Part shown: positions 44,842 through 57,250 of the stretch, piece by piece
How the letters are laid out: every line of letters begins with the position of its first letter
Numbering within the stretch: position 1 is the stretch's first letter
NCBI GenBank assembly: GCA_963846315.1
Contig: CAWJVM010000015.1
Span: 62,001 to 126,000 of the forward strand
DNA from: RPQJ01 sp963846315
GTDB taxonomy: Bacteria > Pseudomonadota > Gammaproteobacteria > Steroidobacterales > Steroidobacteraceae
Direction: 5' to 3'
DNA length: 64,000 nt
Program-made: the position numbers and the translations under genes
Notes under the pieces: generated by a model
Told to the model about the DNA's origin: nothing
The model's database searches: none
What the model saw: only the letters and a program-made list of their open reading frames with translations

Positions 44842-44853
44842 GGGCTGCCCGCC

Positions 44854-46383
44854 ATGGCCACCATCCGCGAAGACGACTTCATCCAGAGCGTCGCCGACGC
44901 ACTGCAGTTCATTTCTTACTACCATCCGCTCGACTACATCGAGCACCTGGGGCGCGCCTACGAGCGCGAGCAGTCGCCGGCCGCGAAGGACGCGATTGCG
45001 CAGATCCTGACCAACTCGCGCATGTGCGCCGAGGGCAAACGCCCGATCTGCCAGGACACCGGCATCGTCAACATGTTCCTCAAGGTGGGCATGGACGTGC
45101 GCTGGGGCACCAGGCGCAGCCTGGCCGACCTGATCAACGAAGGCGTGCGCCTCGCGTACAACAATCCCGACAACAAGCTGCGCGCCTCGGTCGTCGACGA
45201 CGCGTTGTTCACCCGCAAGAACACGAAAGACAACACGCCCGCCGTGTTCCATGTCGAGCTGGTGCCAGGCGAGGAGGTCGAGGTGACCGTCGCGGCGAAG
45301 GGTGGCGGCTCCGAGAACAAGTCGAAGTTTGTCATGCTCAACCCCAGCGACTCGATCGTCGACTGGGTGCTGAAGACGGTGCCGACGATGGGCGCGGGCT
45401 GGTGTCCTCCTGGCATGCTTGGGCTGGGCGTCGGTGGTACGGCCGAGAAAGCCATGCTGCTGGCGAAGGAATCGCTGATGGAGCCGCTCGACATGCACGA
45501 GCTGCTTGCGCGCGGTCCGCAGAGCAAGGCCGACGAGCTGCGCATCGAGCTGTACGAGAAGATCAATGCGCTCGGCATCGGCGCGCAGGGGCTCGGCGGG
45601 CTCACGACCGTCCTCGACGTGAAGCTCAAGCTGTTCCCGACGCACGCCGCGTCGAAACCGGTCGCGATGATCCCGAACTGTGCCGCCACGCGCCACGCGC
45701 ACTTCGTGCTCGACGGCAGCGGTCCCGCGGTGCTCGAACCGCCGTCGCTGGAGCAATGGCCGAAGGTCACCTGGACCGCGGGCGGCAGCTCGAAGCGGGT
45801 CAATCTGGACACGCTGACGCGCGCCGAAGTCGCAAGCTGGAAGCCGGGCGAGACGCTGCTGCTGAACGGCAAGATGCTCACGGGGCGCGACGCCGCGCAC
45901 CAGCGCATCGCGGACCTGTTCGCGAGTGGGCAGGGCCTGCCGCCGGGCGTGGATTTCACGAACCGTGCGATCTATTACGTCGGTCCGGTCGATCCGGTGC
46001 GCGACGAAGTCGTCGGTCCGGCGGGCCCGACGACGGCCACGCGCATGGACAAGTTCACGGACATGATGCTGGAGAAGACCGGTCTCATCGTCATGATCGG
46101 CAAGTCCGAGCGCGGCCCCGTCGCGATCGAATCGATCAAGAAGCACCAGGCGGCTTATCTCATGGCCGTGGGCGGCGCTGCGTACCTGGTGTCGAAGGCG
46201 ATCCGCACGTCGCGCGTGGTCGCTTTCGAAGAGCTGGGCATGGAAGCGATCTATGAATTCGACGTGAAGGACATGCCGGTCACGGTCGCGGTCGACGCGC
46301 AGGGAACCTCGGTACACAACACCGCGCCGGCCGAATGGTCGGAGAAGATTCGCACGCTGAAGATCCCGGTTCGCGTGGCCTGA
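44854..46383 (+). CDS. fumA: Class I fumarate hydratase (4Fe-4S)
   Basis: 509 residues, the single-chain class I form. Cluster cysteines are expected in KRPICQDTGIVNMFL near 66, MIPNCAATRHAHF near 279, and MGAGWCPPGMLGLGVGG near 186. The C-terminal beta subunit region has LTGRDAAHQRI, GPVDPVRDEVVGPAGPTTATRMD, and VMIGKSERGP. It interconverts fumarate and malate in the TCA cycle; the Fe-S cluster makes it oxygen-sensitive. hslO follows within 8 bp, pairing an oxidant-sensitive enzyme with a redox-activated chaperone. Confidence 0.96.
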   Translation: MATIREDDFIQSVADALQFISYYHPLDYIEHLGRAYEREQSPAAKDAIAQILTNSRMCAEGKRPICQDTGIVNMFLKVGMDVRWGTRRSLADLINEGVRLAYNNPDNKLRASVVDDALFTRKNTKDNTPAVFHVELVPGEEVEVTVAAKGGGSENKSKFVMLNPSDSIVDWVLKTVPTMGAGWCPPGMLGLGVGGTAEKAMLLAKESLMEPLDMHELLARGPQSKADELRIELYEKINALGIGAQGLGGLTTVLDVKLKLFPTHAASKPVAMIPNCAATRHAHFVLDGSGPAVLEPPSLEQWPKVTWTAGGSSKRVNLDTLTRAEVASWKPGETLLLNGKMLTGRDAAHQRIADLFASGQGLPPGVDFTNRAIYYVGPVDPVRDEVVGPAGPTTATRMDKFTDMMLEKTGLIVMIGKSERGPVAIESIKKHQAAYLMAVGGAAYLVSKAIRTSRVVAFEELGMEAIYEFDVKDMPVTVAVDAQGTSVHNTAPAEWSEKIRTLKIPVRVA

Positions 46384-46390
46384 CCGCTCG

Positions 46391-47305
46391 ATGGCCGAAG
46401 TCGACACGCTGCGCCGGTTCGTCTTCGAGCGGTATCCGTTTCGCGGCCAGCTGGTGCACCTCGGGCCGGCGTGGAAAGCCATGATGGAGCACCACGACTA
46501 CCCCGAGCACGTGCGTAATACGCTCGGCGAGGCCGTCGCTGCCGCGGCACTGCTCGCGTCGACGCTCAAGTTCCACGGGCTGCTCACGCTGCAACTGCGT
46601 GGCGAAGGTCCGATGCACCTGATGCTCGTCGAGTGCACCGACGGGCTGGCATTGCGTGCCGTTGCGCGTTTCCGCGAGTCGCCCGATACGAAGGACCTGC
46701 GCGTCCTGTCGGGCGACGGCGCGCTTACGGTCACGGTCGAGAACGACGGTGCGGCCAATCGATACCAGGGCATCGTGCCGCTGTCCGGGGCGTCGATGAG
46801 CGACTGCCTGCGCGAATACTTCGAGAGTTCCGAGCAATTGCCGACGCGGCTCTGGCTGCACGCCGACGGCGAGAACGTCAGCGGCCTGTTGCTGCAGCGT
46901 CTGCCCGTGACCTCGAAGTCGCCCGGCGTGACCGAATCGGGCGGGCAGGCCGTGCCGGAAGACGAACTCGAAGACGCCTGGCGACGCGTGCAGCTGGTGG
47001 CGGATACGGTCACGGGCGCGGAACTCGCCGAACTCGACGACCAGAAGCTGCTGCACCGGTTGTTCAGCGAAGACGACGTGCGGATGTTCGAGTCGACGCC
47101 GGTGTTCTTCCGCTGCCGCTGCTCGCGCGAGCGGGTCGAGAACATGCTGAAGGCGCTGGGTCGTGACGAAGTGGACTCGATCGTCGAGGAATTCGGCCAG
47201 GTCGAGGTGCGGTGCGAATTCTGCAGCCGTGCCTACCGGCTCGATGCGGTCGATTGCGCTGCGCTCTTCGTGGGGCCCGGTCCAGCCGCGACCGGGGTGC
47301 ACTGA
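46391..47305 (+). CDS. hslO: Redox-regulated chaperone Hsp33
   Basis: 304 residues. The N-terminal domain has LVHLGPAWKAMMEHHDYPEHVRNTLGEA-type sequence and QLRGEGPMHLMLVECTDG. The C-terminal zinc switch shows RCRCSRERVENML near 240 and VRCEFCSRAYRLD near 273, i.e. CxC and CxxC. Under oxidative stress these cysteines form disulfides, zinc is released, and the protein becomes a holdase. A short hairpin with a T-run follows the stop. Confidence 0.96.
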   Translation: MAEVDTLRRFVFERYPFRGQLVHLGPAWKAMMEHHDYPEHVRNTLGEAVAAAALLASTLKFHGLLTLQLRGEGPMHLMLVECTDGLALRAVARFRESPDTKDLRVLSGDGALTVTVENDGAANRYQGIVPLSGASMSDCLREYFESSEQLPTRLWLHADGENVSGLLLQRLPVTSKSPGVTESGGQAVPEDELEDAWRRVQLVADTVTGAELAELDDQKLLHRLFSEDDVRMFESTPVFFRCRCSRERVENMLKALGRDEVDSIVEEFGQVEVRCEFCSRAYRLDAVDCAALFVGPGPAATGVH

Positions 47306-47481
47306 GCGGCCGGCGCGCCGCGACCGCGCACAGCGGTTTTGTCGTAATACTCATCTAAAACAATAGCTTGTGGCGAGATGCCAGGTGCCGATGGCGCCGC
47401 GTGACCGTGCGCGCGTAGAGCTTTTGAAGTCGCTTCGGGCAGGGACTGGCCAAAGAATAAAAAAATCCTTATATTCGATTC
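47306..47481. promoter_or_regulatory. hslO 3' hairpin and regulator promoter region
   Basis: A weak terminator, ACCGC-GCACA-GCGGT followed by TTTG, lies at 47323-47341. Before the regulator start at 47482 the DNA becomes A/T-rich: GAATA (47455-47459) and TATTC (47472-47476) form an inverted repeat around AAAAAATCCTTA, and TATTCGAT occurs at 47472-47479 and again just inside the gene (47489-47496), 17 bp apart. These may be operator half-sites for autoregulation. No riboswitch-like leader is recognisable. Confidence 0.45.
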
Positions 47482-48399
47482 ATGCCTTTATTCGATACGG
47501 TCATGATTCAGCTTCGGGCGGCGGCCGAACCGACCCGGCTGCGCGTGCTTGCGACATTGCGCCGGGGCGAGTTCTCCGTCATCGAACTGACCGAGATCCT
47601 GGGCCAGAGCCAGCCGCGGGTATCGCGGCACCTGAAATTGCTCTGTGACGCCGGCTTGCTCGAACGATTTCGCGAGCAGCACTGGGTCTGCTACCGGGTT
47701 CCTGCGCAGGGCGAGGGCACCGAGTTCGTCGACGAGCTGTTGTCCCGCATCGAACCGGGTGATCCGACGCTCGCGGCAGACCGGGTCCGAGTCGAAACCG
47801 TCCTGGTGCAGCGCAGCTTGCCCAAGCCACGAGGCGCCAGCGACGGCCCCGAACCCACGACAGTCGCTGCCGCCGATGAACTCGCCGCCGTGCTCGCCGA
47901 CACGCTCGATGTGCAGGTTGCGTCTTCGCTGTTCTACTTCGGTCGGTCACCGGCCGAAGTGCTGCCGGGGATCGCGTCACGTGCGCGTCGTGTCGTCGGC
48001 ATGCATCCGTCGCGGCTCGAGGTGCAGCGGGCGCGCGCTGTCCTGCATTCGCGCGGGTTGAGCCATTGCGTGCTGCAGCAGGGTGAACTGGCGGCGTTGC
48101 CGCAGCCCTCGCTGAGCTTCGACGCCGCCATTGTCGACCGCCTGCTCGATTCGACCGCCCATCCTGTCGAGGCGCTGCGTGAAGTGACTCGCCTGCTCGC
48201 CGCCGGCGGGCAGCTGCTGCTGGTCGAAGACTACGACGCCCTCGCAGCACGCGCCGGCGCGGGCAACTCGTTCGCAATGCTGCGAGCCTGGGTTGCGGAC
48301 GCGGGTCTCGACTGTCGGCGGCTGCAGCCGCTCGACCTCGACGGTCGTCACCTCGTGCTTGCCGTCGCGGTCGCCCAGCGCGTCGCGGCTGCGGCCTGA
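47482..48399 (+). CDS. ArsR-family regulator fused to a methyltransferase-like domain
   Basis: 305 residues. Residues 1 to about 90 are an ArsR winged helix (AAEPTRLRVLATLRRGEFSV; recognition helix QSQPRVSRHLKLLCDAGLLE). No metal-binding ELCVCDL-type motif is present, so it is probably not a metal sensor. Residues about 135-300 follow a class I methyltransferase layout (RVVGMHPSRLEVQRARAVL, FDAAIVDRLLDSTAHPVEAL, LLAAGGQLLLVEDY), but the SAM glycine loop is degenerate (FYFGRSPAEVLPG). It lies 26 bp before metF and metH, suggesting that it senses a methyl-cycle metabolite such as SAM or SAH; that is inference. Confidence 0.85.
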   Translation: MPLFDTVMIQLRAAAEPTRLRVLATLRRGEFSVIELTEILGQSQPRVSRHLKLLCDAGLLERFREQHWVCYRVPAQGEGTEFVDELLSRIEPGDPTLAADRVRVETVLVQRSLPKPRGASDGPEPTTVAAADELAAVLADTLDVQVASSLFYFGRSPAEVLPGIASRARRVVGMHPSRLEVQRARAVLHSRGLSHCVLQQGELAALPQPSLSFDAAIVDRLLDSTAHPVEALREVTRLLAAGGQLLLVEDYDALAARAGAGNSFAMLRAWVADAGLDCRRLQPLDLDGRHLVLAVAVAQRVAAAA

Positions 48400-48425
48400 A
48401 CACGGTTCCCACGGAGTCTCCTGTC

Positions 48426-49334
48426 ATGCTGGCCCTGCCCGCCGATCGCGCCGCCCCCCGTGCGACGCCTGTTGCCTCGTTCGAGTTCTTTCCACCCAAC
48501 GACGACGGCATGGAGCAGTTGCTGTGGGAATCGATCCAGCGCCTCGCGCCGTTGAAGCCGCGTTTCGTGTCGGTGACGTACGGCGCCGACGGCTCTACGC
48601 GCGAGCGCACCCACAACGTCGTGGCGCGGATCCTGCGCGAGACTGCGCTGACGCCCGCGCCGCATCTCACCTGTGTCGGGGCGCCCGCGGGCGAGATCCT
48701 GGACATTGCACGCGGCTACTGGGACATGGGTGTGCGGCACATCGTGGCGCTGCGCGGCGACATGCCGCCCGGCCAGACGACGTACCGTCCCCATCCGGAC
48801 GGTTTCGCTTACGCCGTCGACCTGGTGCGCGGGTTGCGGGGAATCGGCGATTTCGACATCTCGGTGGCGGCGTATCCGGAGGCACACCCGGAAGCGCCGA
48901 GCGCCCAGTTCGACCTCGACAACCTGCGCGCCAAGATCGACGCGGGCGCCAACCGCGCGATCACGCAATTCTTCTTCGACACCGACATCTTCCTGCGCTT
49001 CCGCGACCAATGCGCCGCGGCCGGCATCAACGCGGAAATCGTCCCGGGCATCCTGCCGATCACGCGCTTTCCGCACATGCTGAAGTTCGCCAAGCGCTGC
49101 GGCACCAGCGTGCCGGACTGGCTCGTGCATCGTTTCGACGGACTCGAGGACGACCCGGAGACCCGCCGCCTGATTGCGGCCAGCTTCGCGATCGAGCAGG
49201 TCAAGCGCCTGCAGCAACACGGCGTCGACGAGTTCCACTTCTACACGCTGAACCGCGCCGAGCTGACCGTGGCGATCTGCCACGCACTGGGCGTGCGTGC
49301 GCCGGCTGGCCGCGCCGCCGCGATTGGAGTCTGA
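48426..49334 (+). CDS. metF: 5,10-Methylenetetrahydrofolate reductase
   Basis: 302 residues. TIM-barrel family motifs: SFEFFPPNDDGMEQLL, RFVSVTYGADGSTRERT, HLTCVGAP, HIVALRGDMP, NRAITQFFFDTD, and EIVPGILPITRF; the C-terminus has the family-typical VDEFHFYTLNRAEL. FAD-dependent reduction yields 5-methyl-tetrahydrofolate, the methyl donor for MetH encoded 4 bp downstream. Confidence 0.97.
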   Translation: MLALPADRAAPRATPVASFEFFPPNDDGMEQLLWESIQRLAPLKPRFVSVTYGADGSTRERTHNVVARILRETALTPAPHLTCVGAPAGEILDIARGYWDMGVRHIVALRGDMPPGQTTYRPHPDGFAYAVDLVRGLRGIGDFDISVAAYPEAHPEAPSAQFDLDNLRAKIDAGANRAITQFFFDTDIFLRFRDQCAAAGINAEIVPGILPITRFPHMLKFAKRCGTSVPDWLVHRFDGLEDDPETRRLIAASFAIEQVKRLQQHGVDEFHFYTLNRAELTVAICHALGVRAPAGRAAAIGV

Positions 49335-49338
49335 GTTG

Positions 49339-53040
<3,702 letters not shown>

Positions 53041-53063
53041 CTGTGTCTCCCGGGGGAATCTGC

Positions 53064-54794
53064 TTGAACACCATGCGCCGCCAATCGCCTGCATCTTTCC
53101 TCGTCTGCGCTGCAATGCTCGCAGGTCTTGCAGGCGCGGGCCAAAGCACGCACGCCGCGGCAGCGACAACCCAGGCTGCTGAGACGTACGACCTCATCGT
53201 CCGCAATGGCACCCTCTTCGACGGTTCTGGCAGTCCGGGCCGACGCGCGGACGTCGGCATCCGTGGCGACCGCGTGGCGTCGGTGGGCGACCTCTCCGGG
53301 GCGAAAGCGACCAAGGAGATCGACGCGGCCGGCAAGGCTGTTGCACCCGGCTTCATCAACGTGCTGTCGTGGGCCAACCTGTCGTTGATCGCCGATGGCC
53401 GCGGCATGAGCGACCTCAAGCAAGGGGTCACGCTCGAAATCATGGGTGAGGGCGAGTCCGGAGGCCCGCTCAACGAGGCGATGAAGGCCGACATCCTGCA
53501 GCACCAGGGCGATATCAAGTACCCGATCGACTGGACGACGCTTGGTGAGTATCTCGATTCGCTCGTGCGACGCGGCATCTCGCCGAACGTCGCGTCCTTC
53601 GTCGGTGCCACGAGCGTGCGCGTGTACGTGCTCGGGGAGGACGACCGGGATCCGACACCGGCCGAGCTGAGCCGCATGCAGGACCTGGTGCGACAAGCCA
53701 TGCGTGAAGGCGCGCTGGGGGTCGGCAGTTCGCTGATCTATTCGCCGGCTTTCTTTGCCGAAACACCCGAGCTGATTGCACTTGCGAAAGCGGCGGCTGA
53801 GTCGGGCGGCGGCTACGTCTCGCACGTGCGCAACGAGAGCTACGGGCTCGAGGCCGCGATCGACGAACTGATCGAGATCACCCGCGCCGCCGGCGGGCAC
53901 GGCGAGGCCTATCACCTGAAGGCGGCGGGCGAGGCCAACTGGGGCAACATGGCGCGCGCGATTGCGAAGATCGAGGCGGCACGCAAGCAGGGCGTGGCCG
54001 TGAGCGCCAACATGTACGCGTACACCGCGGGATCCACGGGCCTCGACGCCGCGATGCCGCTGTGGGTGCAGGCAGGCGGGCTCGAAGCCTGGGTCTCGCG
54101 GCTGAAGGACCCGAAACTGCGTGCGCGCGTGATCGAGGAAATTCGCAATCCACCCGCCGGGGAGGAGAACCTCTTCCGCACGGCAGGCTCGCCCGACCGT
54201 GTGTTGTTCGTTGGCTTCAAGAATCCCGCGCTCAAGCCGCTCACCGGCAAGACACTCGCGGACGTCATGAAAATGCGCGGCACCAGCGCCGAGGACACGA
54301 TCATCGACCTCGTGATCGAGGACAACTCGCGAGTGCAGTCGGTCTACTTCCTGATGAGCGAGGACAACGTGAAGCTCGGCCTGTCGCAACCGTGGGTGAG
54401 CCTGGGTTCCGATGCCGAAGCGCTGGCGCCCGAAGGCGTGTTCATGAAGTCGAGCACGCATCCGCGCGCCTATGGCAACTTCGCACGTCTGCTCGGCAAG
54501 TACTCACGCGACGAAAAGCTGATGCCGCTCGAGGAAGCAATCCGACGCATTACGCGCCTGCCGGCGACGAACTGGAAGCTGCAGGACCGCGGCTGTCTCG
54601 ACGTGAACTGCTACGCGGACGTCGTCGTCTTTGATCCCGCCAGCATTGCGGACAAGGCGACCTTCGATGCGCCGAAGCAATATGCCGTCGGTGTCGAGCA
54701 CGTCGTCGTGAACGGCGTGCCGGTGATCCGCAATGACGAGCACACCGGCGCGAAACCGGGTCGGGTCGTGCGTGGCCCGGGGTACCGTCCGTGA
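53064..54794 (+). CDS. Exported D-aminoacylase-like amidohydrolase lacking the HxH motif
   Basis: 576 residues from a TTG at 53064, preferred because GGGGGA sits 6 bases upstream; an ATG at 53073 is the alternative. A signal peptide (SFLVCAAMLAGLAGAG) is followed by the family start YDLIVRNGTLFDGSG. Later blocks GALGVGSSLIYSPAFFA, GGGYVSHVRNE, and HLKAAGEANWG resemble N-acyl-D-amino-acid deacylases. The first metal motif, usually HxH after PGFID, reads PGFINVLSWANLSL here, so the binuclear site may be altered. A C-terminal GVEHVVVNGVPVI is standard. The substrate is unknown. Confidence 0.82.
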   Translation: MNTMRRQSPASFLVCAAMLAGLAGAGQSTHAAAATTQAAETYDLIVRNGTLFDGSGSPGRRADVGIRGDRVASVGDLSGAKATKEIDAAGKAVAPGFINVLSWANLSLIADGRGMSDLKQGVTLEIMGEGESGGPLNEAMKADILQHQGDIKYPIDWTTLGEYLDSLVRRGISPNVASFVGATSVRVYVLGEDDRDPTPAELSRMQDLVRQAMREGALGVGSSLIYSPAFFAETPELIALAKAAAESGGGYVSHVRNESYGLEAAIDELIEITRAAGGHGEAYHLKAAGEANWGNMARAIAKIEAARKQGVAVSANMYAYTAGSTGLDAAMPLWVQAGGLEAWVSRLKDPKLRARVIEEIRNPPAGEENLFRTAGSPDRVLFVGFKNPALKPLTGKTLADVMKMRGTSAEDTIIDLVIEDNSRVQSVYFLMSEDNVKLGLSQPWVSLGSDAEALAPEGVFMKSSTHPRAYGNFARLLGKYSRDEKLMPLEEAIRRITRLPATNWKLQDRGCLDVNCYADVVVFDPASIADKATFDAPKQYAVGVEHVVVNGVPVIRNDEHTGAKPGRVVRGPGYRP

Positions 54795-54935
54795 GGCATG
54801 GGTGCAATTAGATGGCGAATTCCGGATTGATCACCGTAGGTTGACGTTTCCGCTGAAACGTCAGAATGATCTATGTAAATGCCTCGGCTCCCGAAGGTTG
54901 CTCAAGAGCCGGGGCCTCACCAAGAGGGCAGTGCC
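54795..54935. other. A/T-richer intergenic segment with a perfect hairpin
   Basis: 141 bp. TGACGTTTC (54842-54850) and its exact complement (54855-54863) enclose CGCT. A second imperfect stem pairs CGGCTC with GAGCCG a little downstream. No T-run follows, so termination is uncertain. Composition here and in the next gene is less GC-rich than in the surroundings. Confidence 0.45.
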
Positions 54936-55292
54936 ATGCTCACAGGTTCGTGCCACTGCGGTGCAGTACAGCTCCAGGTAGCTTCCAAGCCGCGGCGACT
55001 CACGAGTTGCAACTGCTCAATCTGTCGTCGCCACGGCGGGCTCTGGGGCTACTACGATCCAGGCAAGGTTAAAGTTCTTGCCCGCAAGGGTGATCTGGTT
55101 CGTTACGTTTGGGGAGACAGATGCCTACGGCTGGTTCGGTGTGCCAACTGCGGCTGCGTTACGCACTGGGAACCAATCGATCGGTCCAAAAACCGGATGG
55201 GTGTAAATTTTCGCAACTTCGATCCCTCCATAATTGAGTCCACTCGGATCCGGAGGCTGGATGGCGCCAAGACCTGGAAGTTCCTGGACTAA
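54936..55292 (+). CDS. GFA family zinc-binding protein
   Basis: 118 residues from the ATG at 54936. The glutathione-dependent formaldehyde-activating (GFA/CENP-V) zinc motifs are seen: GSCHCGAVQL near residue 5, SCNCSICRRHGG near 25, and VRCANCGCVTHW near 66. Such Mss4-like folds bind two zincs; a few bind S-hydroxymethylglutathione, most have no known substrate. Codon use is noticeably less GC-biased than in neighbouring genes, so recent acquisition is possible. Confidence 0.87.
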   Translation: MLTGSCHCGAVQLQVASKPRRLTSCNCSICRRHGGLWGYYDPGKVKVLARKGDLVRYVWGDRCLRLVRCANCGCVTHWEPIDRSKNRMGVNFRNFDPSIIESTRIRRLDGAKTWKFLD

Positions 55293-55326
55293 GAGAATAC
55301 AAAGCGCCATGACGTCGCTCCGTGCC

Positions 55327-56016
55327 TCAGGAGCGCAGACGTTGCCGGCGCGCCCCCGCGACAAGGAGCCACATGCAGGTGCCGATCTCTCCTGCTGCGG
55401 CAGGAAGCGTGGCGATGCGCGCGAGTAGGGTTTCATCGAACGACGGATGGAACACGTCCCCGAATACGGCCACGAGATACCCGCAGCAACCGAGAGCGAG
55501 CGCGGCGGCGAGCGGCACGGGGACGAGCCGCGTGCGCCACAGCAGGTACGCAAGCGGCAGCAGCCACAAGCCCCAGAACGCCTGCACGACGAGGATCGTG
55601 TTGCGCCATGACTGGATCGCGTGCGCGGCGAACGCTGCGCGGAGTTCCTGATCGGCCAACGCTACGCCGTCGGTCGCCCAGCCCAGGGCATCCAGCCGAT
55701 GGACGGCGCCAACGAGACCGATCGGCACACTCACGACGACGAGCGCGGTCATCGTCATGGCAGCTGCCGGGTGGGCGTGTCGCAGCACCCGGTAGAACGA
55801 GAGCCCGAGCGCCAGGAATGCAAGCTGGTTTATGAGCCAGGCACCGACTCCCGTGCGGTACAGCGGTTCCTGCGCGCAGATCACGGCCAGGATCCGTGCG
55901 GGATCGTCGCCGAGATTCAGCTGCGCCGGCACCCAGGCCAGGCTGACGATACCGGTCACCACGACAGCCAGGTACACGAATCCGCACATCCGGGCGTCGC
56001 GATCGGTAATGAGCAT
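55327..56016 (-). CDS. DUF4386 family integral membrane protein
   Basis: 229 residues from the ATG at 56016, which has a strong AGGAGT site; the longer open frame upstream is not used. About six membrane segments (FVYLAVVVTGIVSLAW, WLINQLAFLALGLSFYRVL, MTMTALVVVSVPIGLVGAV, TILVVQAFWGLWLLPLAYLL, LAAALALGCCGYLVAV and a final one). The pattern matches DUF4386 proteins, whose function is unknown. It is divergent from the DUF2306 membrane protein gene. Confidence 0.8.
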   Translation of the reverse strand: MLITDRDARMCGFVYLAVVVTGIVSLAWVPAQLNLGDDPARILAVICAQEPLYRTGVGAWLINQLAFLALGLSFYRVLRHAHPAAAMTMTALVVVSVPIGLVGAVHRLDALGWATDGVALADQELRAAFAAHAIQSWRNTILVVQAFWGLWLLPLAYLLWRTRLVPVPLAAALALGCCGYLVAVFGDVFHPSFDETLLARIATLPAAAGEIGTCMWLLVAGARRQRLRS

Positions 56017-56311
56017 GATCACTCCTGTAGGGGTATTGGTTGCAAGGATGACCAAGCGCAACGGCGCCCACCAGTCGGTGCGATGAGCAGTCGCAGTGAT
56101 CGACGAACGGGGGTGTCCACCGCGCATGCGGTTCCCCGGCACGATGTCGATCGACCGGGCACCCGAGCACGCGCAGGAACGCGCGGCATCAGCGTCGGCC
56201 GTTCGTCTGTCAGTGCTTCCAGCGGTCGGCGCCCGCAACCGCCCATCGCAGCGCAGCCGGCGCCGTCACTCGCTCCAGCAGAATCCCGCGCATCCGCAGC
56301 AGGGAGTAATC
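56017..56311. other. Divergent intergenic region between two membrane-protein genes
   Basis: 295 bp. It holds the AGGAGT ribosome site for the DUF4386 gene at one end and AGGGAG for the DUF2306 gene at the other. I see no clear -10/-35 pair, no tRNA and no strong hairpin in the middle; a short uncharacterised open frame there has no ribosome site or recognisable protein features. Confidence 0.5.
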
Positions 56312-57217
56312 ATGTCCTCTCGAACCGCGCTCGCTGAAGGGACCGCCGCGTCCGATTCCTCCCTTGGGGCTGCTGCGTACTCAGCGGCGGGACCATCACC
56401 CTCGGCGCCGGTGAATGAGTTCGCCACGCCGCGCCGTCGCCCCAGCGCGCTCGTCGTGGCGGGCGCCACTTGGCTCGCCATCGCGCTCGCCGGCCAAGCC
56501 ATTTTCGCGGCGTACGTGTTGATTTTCTACGGCAGTGCCGTCGTGCGCGGCGACTGGGCCGCCTGGAACGAAGTGTTCCCGCGCGGCTACACACCGGGCG
56601 ATCTCCTCGGGAACCTCATGGTCGCCTCGCACGTCGCGTTCACGGTGCTGCTCGTATTTGCGGGTGCGGCGCAGCTTCTCCCGGCAGTGCGAAGCCACGT
56701 GCCGACGTTGCACCGGATCAGCGGACGCATCTTCGTGTCCGGCGCGATCGTGCTCGCCCTCGGCGGCCTCGGTATGATGCTGCACCGTGGCGCGGTCGGC
56801 GACTGGACGCAGCACCTTGCGCTGGCCGGCAACGCGATGGTGATTCTGGTCTGCGCCGTGCAGGCCCTGCGCCATGGGCGCGCGCGCCGCTTGCTACAGC
56901 ATCGCGCGTGGGCGCTCCGGCTATGGGTCGCGTTCTCGGGCGTCTGGTTCTTCCGGATCGGCCTCGCCCTCTGGCTCGTCGTGCACGGGAAAGCAGTCGG
57001 GTTCGACCCGGACCGCTTCAGCGGCCCGTTCCTGACCGTACTCGCGTTCGGCCAGTACATCGTGCCGCTCGCGCTCCTTGAACTCTGGTTGCGCACCGAC
57101 CGGCACGGGGGCCCGCGGCTGAAAACAGCGGTCGCGGCTGTATTCGGCGGACTCTCTCTGGTGACGTTCGCCGGCGTGACTGCGGCGAGTCTGGTCCTCT
57201 GGCTGCCGCGTCTCTAG
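56312..57217 (+). CDS. DUF2306 family integral membrane protein
   Basis: 301 residues from the ATG at 56312 (AGGGAG upstream). A ~50-residue polar N-terminus is followed by about seven membrane segments. The family feature HRISGRIFVSGAIVLALGGLG and the His-rich HGRARRLLQHRAWALRLWV are present, typical of DUF2306 and related heme-like four-helix membrane proteins. Function is unknown. The two-component kinase gene starts 33 bp after its stop, so it may be co-regulated with or sensed by that system. Confidence 0.82.
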   Translation: MSSRTALAEGTAASDSSLGAAAYSAAGPSPSAPVNEFATPRRRPSALVVAGATWLAIALAGQAIFAAYVLIFYGSAVVRGDWAAWNEVFPRGYTPGDLLGNLMVASHVAFTVLLVFAGAAQLLPAVRSHVPTLHRISGRIFVSGAIVLALGGLGMMLHRGAVGDWTQHLALAGNAMVILVCAVQALRHGRARRLLQHRAWALRLWVAFSGVWFFRIGLALWLVVHGKAVGFDPDRFSGPFLTVLAFGQYIVPLALLELWLRTDRHGGPRLKTAVAAVFGGLSLVTFAGVTAASLVLWLPRL

Positions 57218-57250
57218 CGCCGCCGGCCGCACCCGGTCCATCATCGTCGC

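Noticed and set aside
43240..44853. CRISPR-like repeats around gatB
   Set aside because: The units are 7 bases in direct tandem with no spacers and no cas genes nearby; they are simple heptamer repeats.
44827..46482. 551-codon open frame antisense to the fumarase gene
   Set aside because: A shadow of the class I fumarase coding region, with no motif of its own.
47306..48425. SAM riboswitch upstream of the methionine genes
   Set aside because: Only 26 bp separate the regulator gene from metF, and the 176-bp region before the regulator shows no riboswitch-like paired architecture.
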